A stretch of DNA of 6,367 nucleotides, taken from positions 1 through 6,367 of the forward strand of contig CALDNG010000450.1 in the NCBI GenBank assembly GCA_937915285.1. The letters run 5' to 3'. Below, piece after piece: positions 6,233 through 6,367 of this stretch. This DNA is from an uncultured Desulfomonile sp. Its GTDB lineage: Bacteria; Desulfobacterota; Desulfomonilia; Desulfomonilales; Desulfomonilaceae. The position numbers and the translations under genes are program-made. Position 1 is the stretch's first letter; each line of letters starts with the position of its first letter. The notes beneath the pieces are model-generated. The model did no database searches. It saw nothing but the letters and a program-made list of their open reading frames with translations, and was not told the origin of the DNA.

Positions 6233-6367
6233 TTTTATAAACTCAATTATTATGTATTGAATATACAGGTTCAAATTTCAGGATATTGGGCGCAATGAGG
6301 ACAATACGTGCCATGACGCAATGTAAAGAGTCAATATGATCAATGCCAAAATGTCTCGCGCCGAGAA

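Noticed and set aside
6271..6367. Minus-strand frames at the right edge: one open to the edge (29 codons, ends 6278) with a hydrophobic stretch LALIILTLYIA, another ending at 6271 with a metal-site-like YCPHC.
   Set aside because: Too short to judge. The hydrophobic frame could be open by chance, and the CPHC frame is closed by TGA after about 20 codons. A frameshifted membrane protein tail or a selenocysteine reading would need sequence beyond the edge.
6336..6367. Possible plus-strand gene start at ATG 6336.
   Set aside because: Only ten codons are visible, with a weak AAGAG ribosome-binding site and no supporting homology.

Overview
The window is an ordinary-looking stretch of bacterial chromosome of moderate GC content. 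It carries six genes I can support, two doubtful short frames and a few regulatory sites. Gene content suggests Desulfobacterota (old deltaproteobacteria) or a neighbouring phylum: a two-domain YedF of the selenium-associated type, an NtrY-type histidine kinase and a minimal zincin. This placement is inference from gene families. I see no tRNA, rRNA, CRISPR array, insertion sequence or phage gene.

Layout. (1) Positions 1-612, minus strand: peptidyl-tRNA hydrolase (pth), cut by the left edge before its stop. (2) 613-847: gap with one doubtful small frame. (3) 848-3477, plus strand: a small HExxH metalloprotease and, overlapping it by 4 bases, an NtrY-like sensor kinase. No response regulator follows. 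(4) 3484-4110, minus strand: yedF, convergent with the kinase, with a terminator hairpin that reaches into the kinase gene and a good sigma-70-like promoter at 4188-4215. (5) 4374-5177, plus strand: proC, the last enzyme of proline synthesis. (6) 5270-5722, plus strand: an unrecognised protein of about 150 residues with a possible MerR-like helix-turn-helix. (7) 5857-6144, minus strand: a small secreted protein with its own terminator and an AT-rich upstream region holding a repeated 11-base element. (8) 6233-6367: mostly AT-rich sequence running to the edge, with no gene I can support.

The genes do not form one pathway. They are housekeeping (pth, proC), signalling (kinase), sulfur/selenium-carrier-like (yedF) and unknown. 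pth, the kinase and proC all appear to use TTG starts, so gene starts here should be placed by ribosome-binding site and domain boundary, not by the first ATG. I found no clear undescribed system. The parts most worth a second look are the regulated-looking secreted small protein, the orphan HTH-like protein and the zincin-kinase pair.
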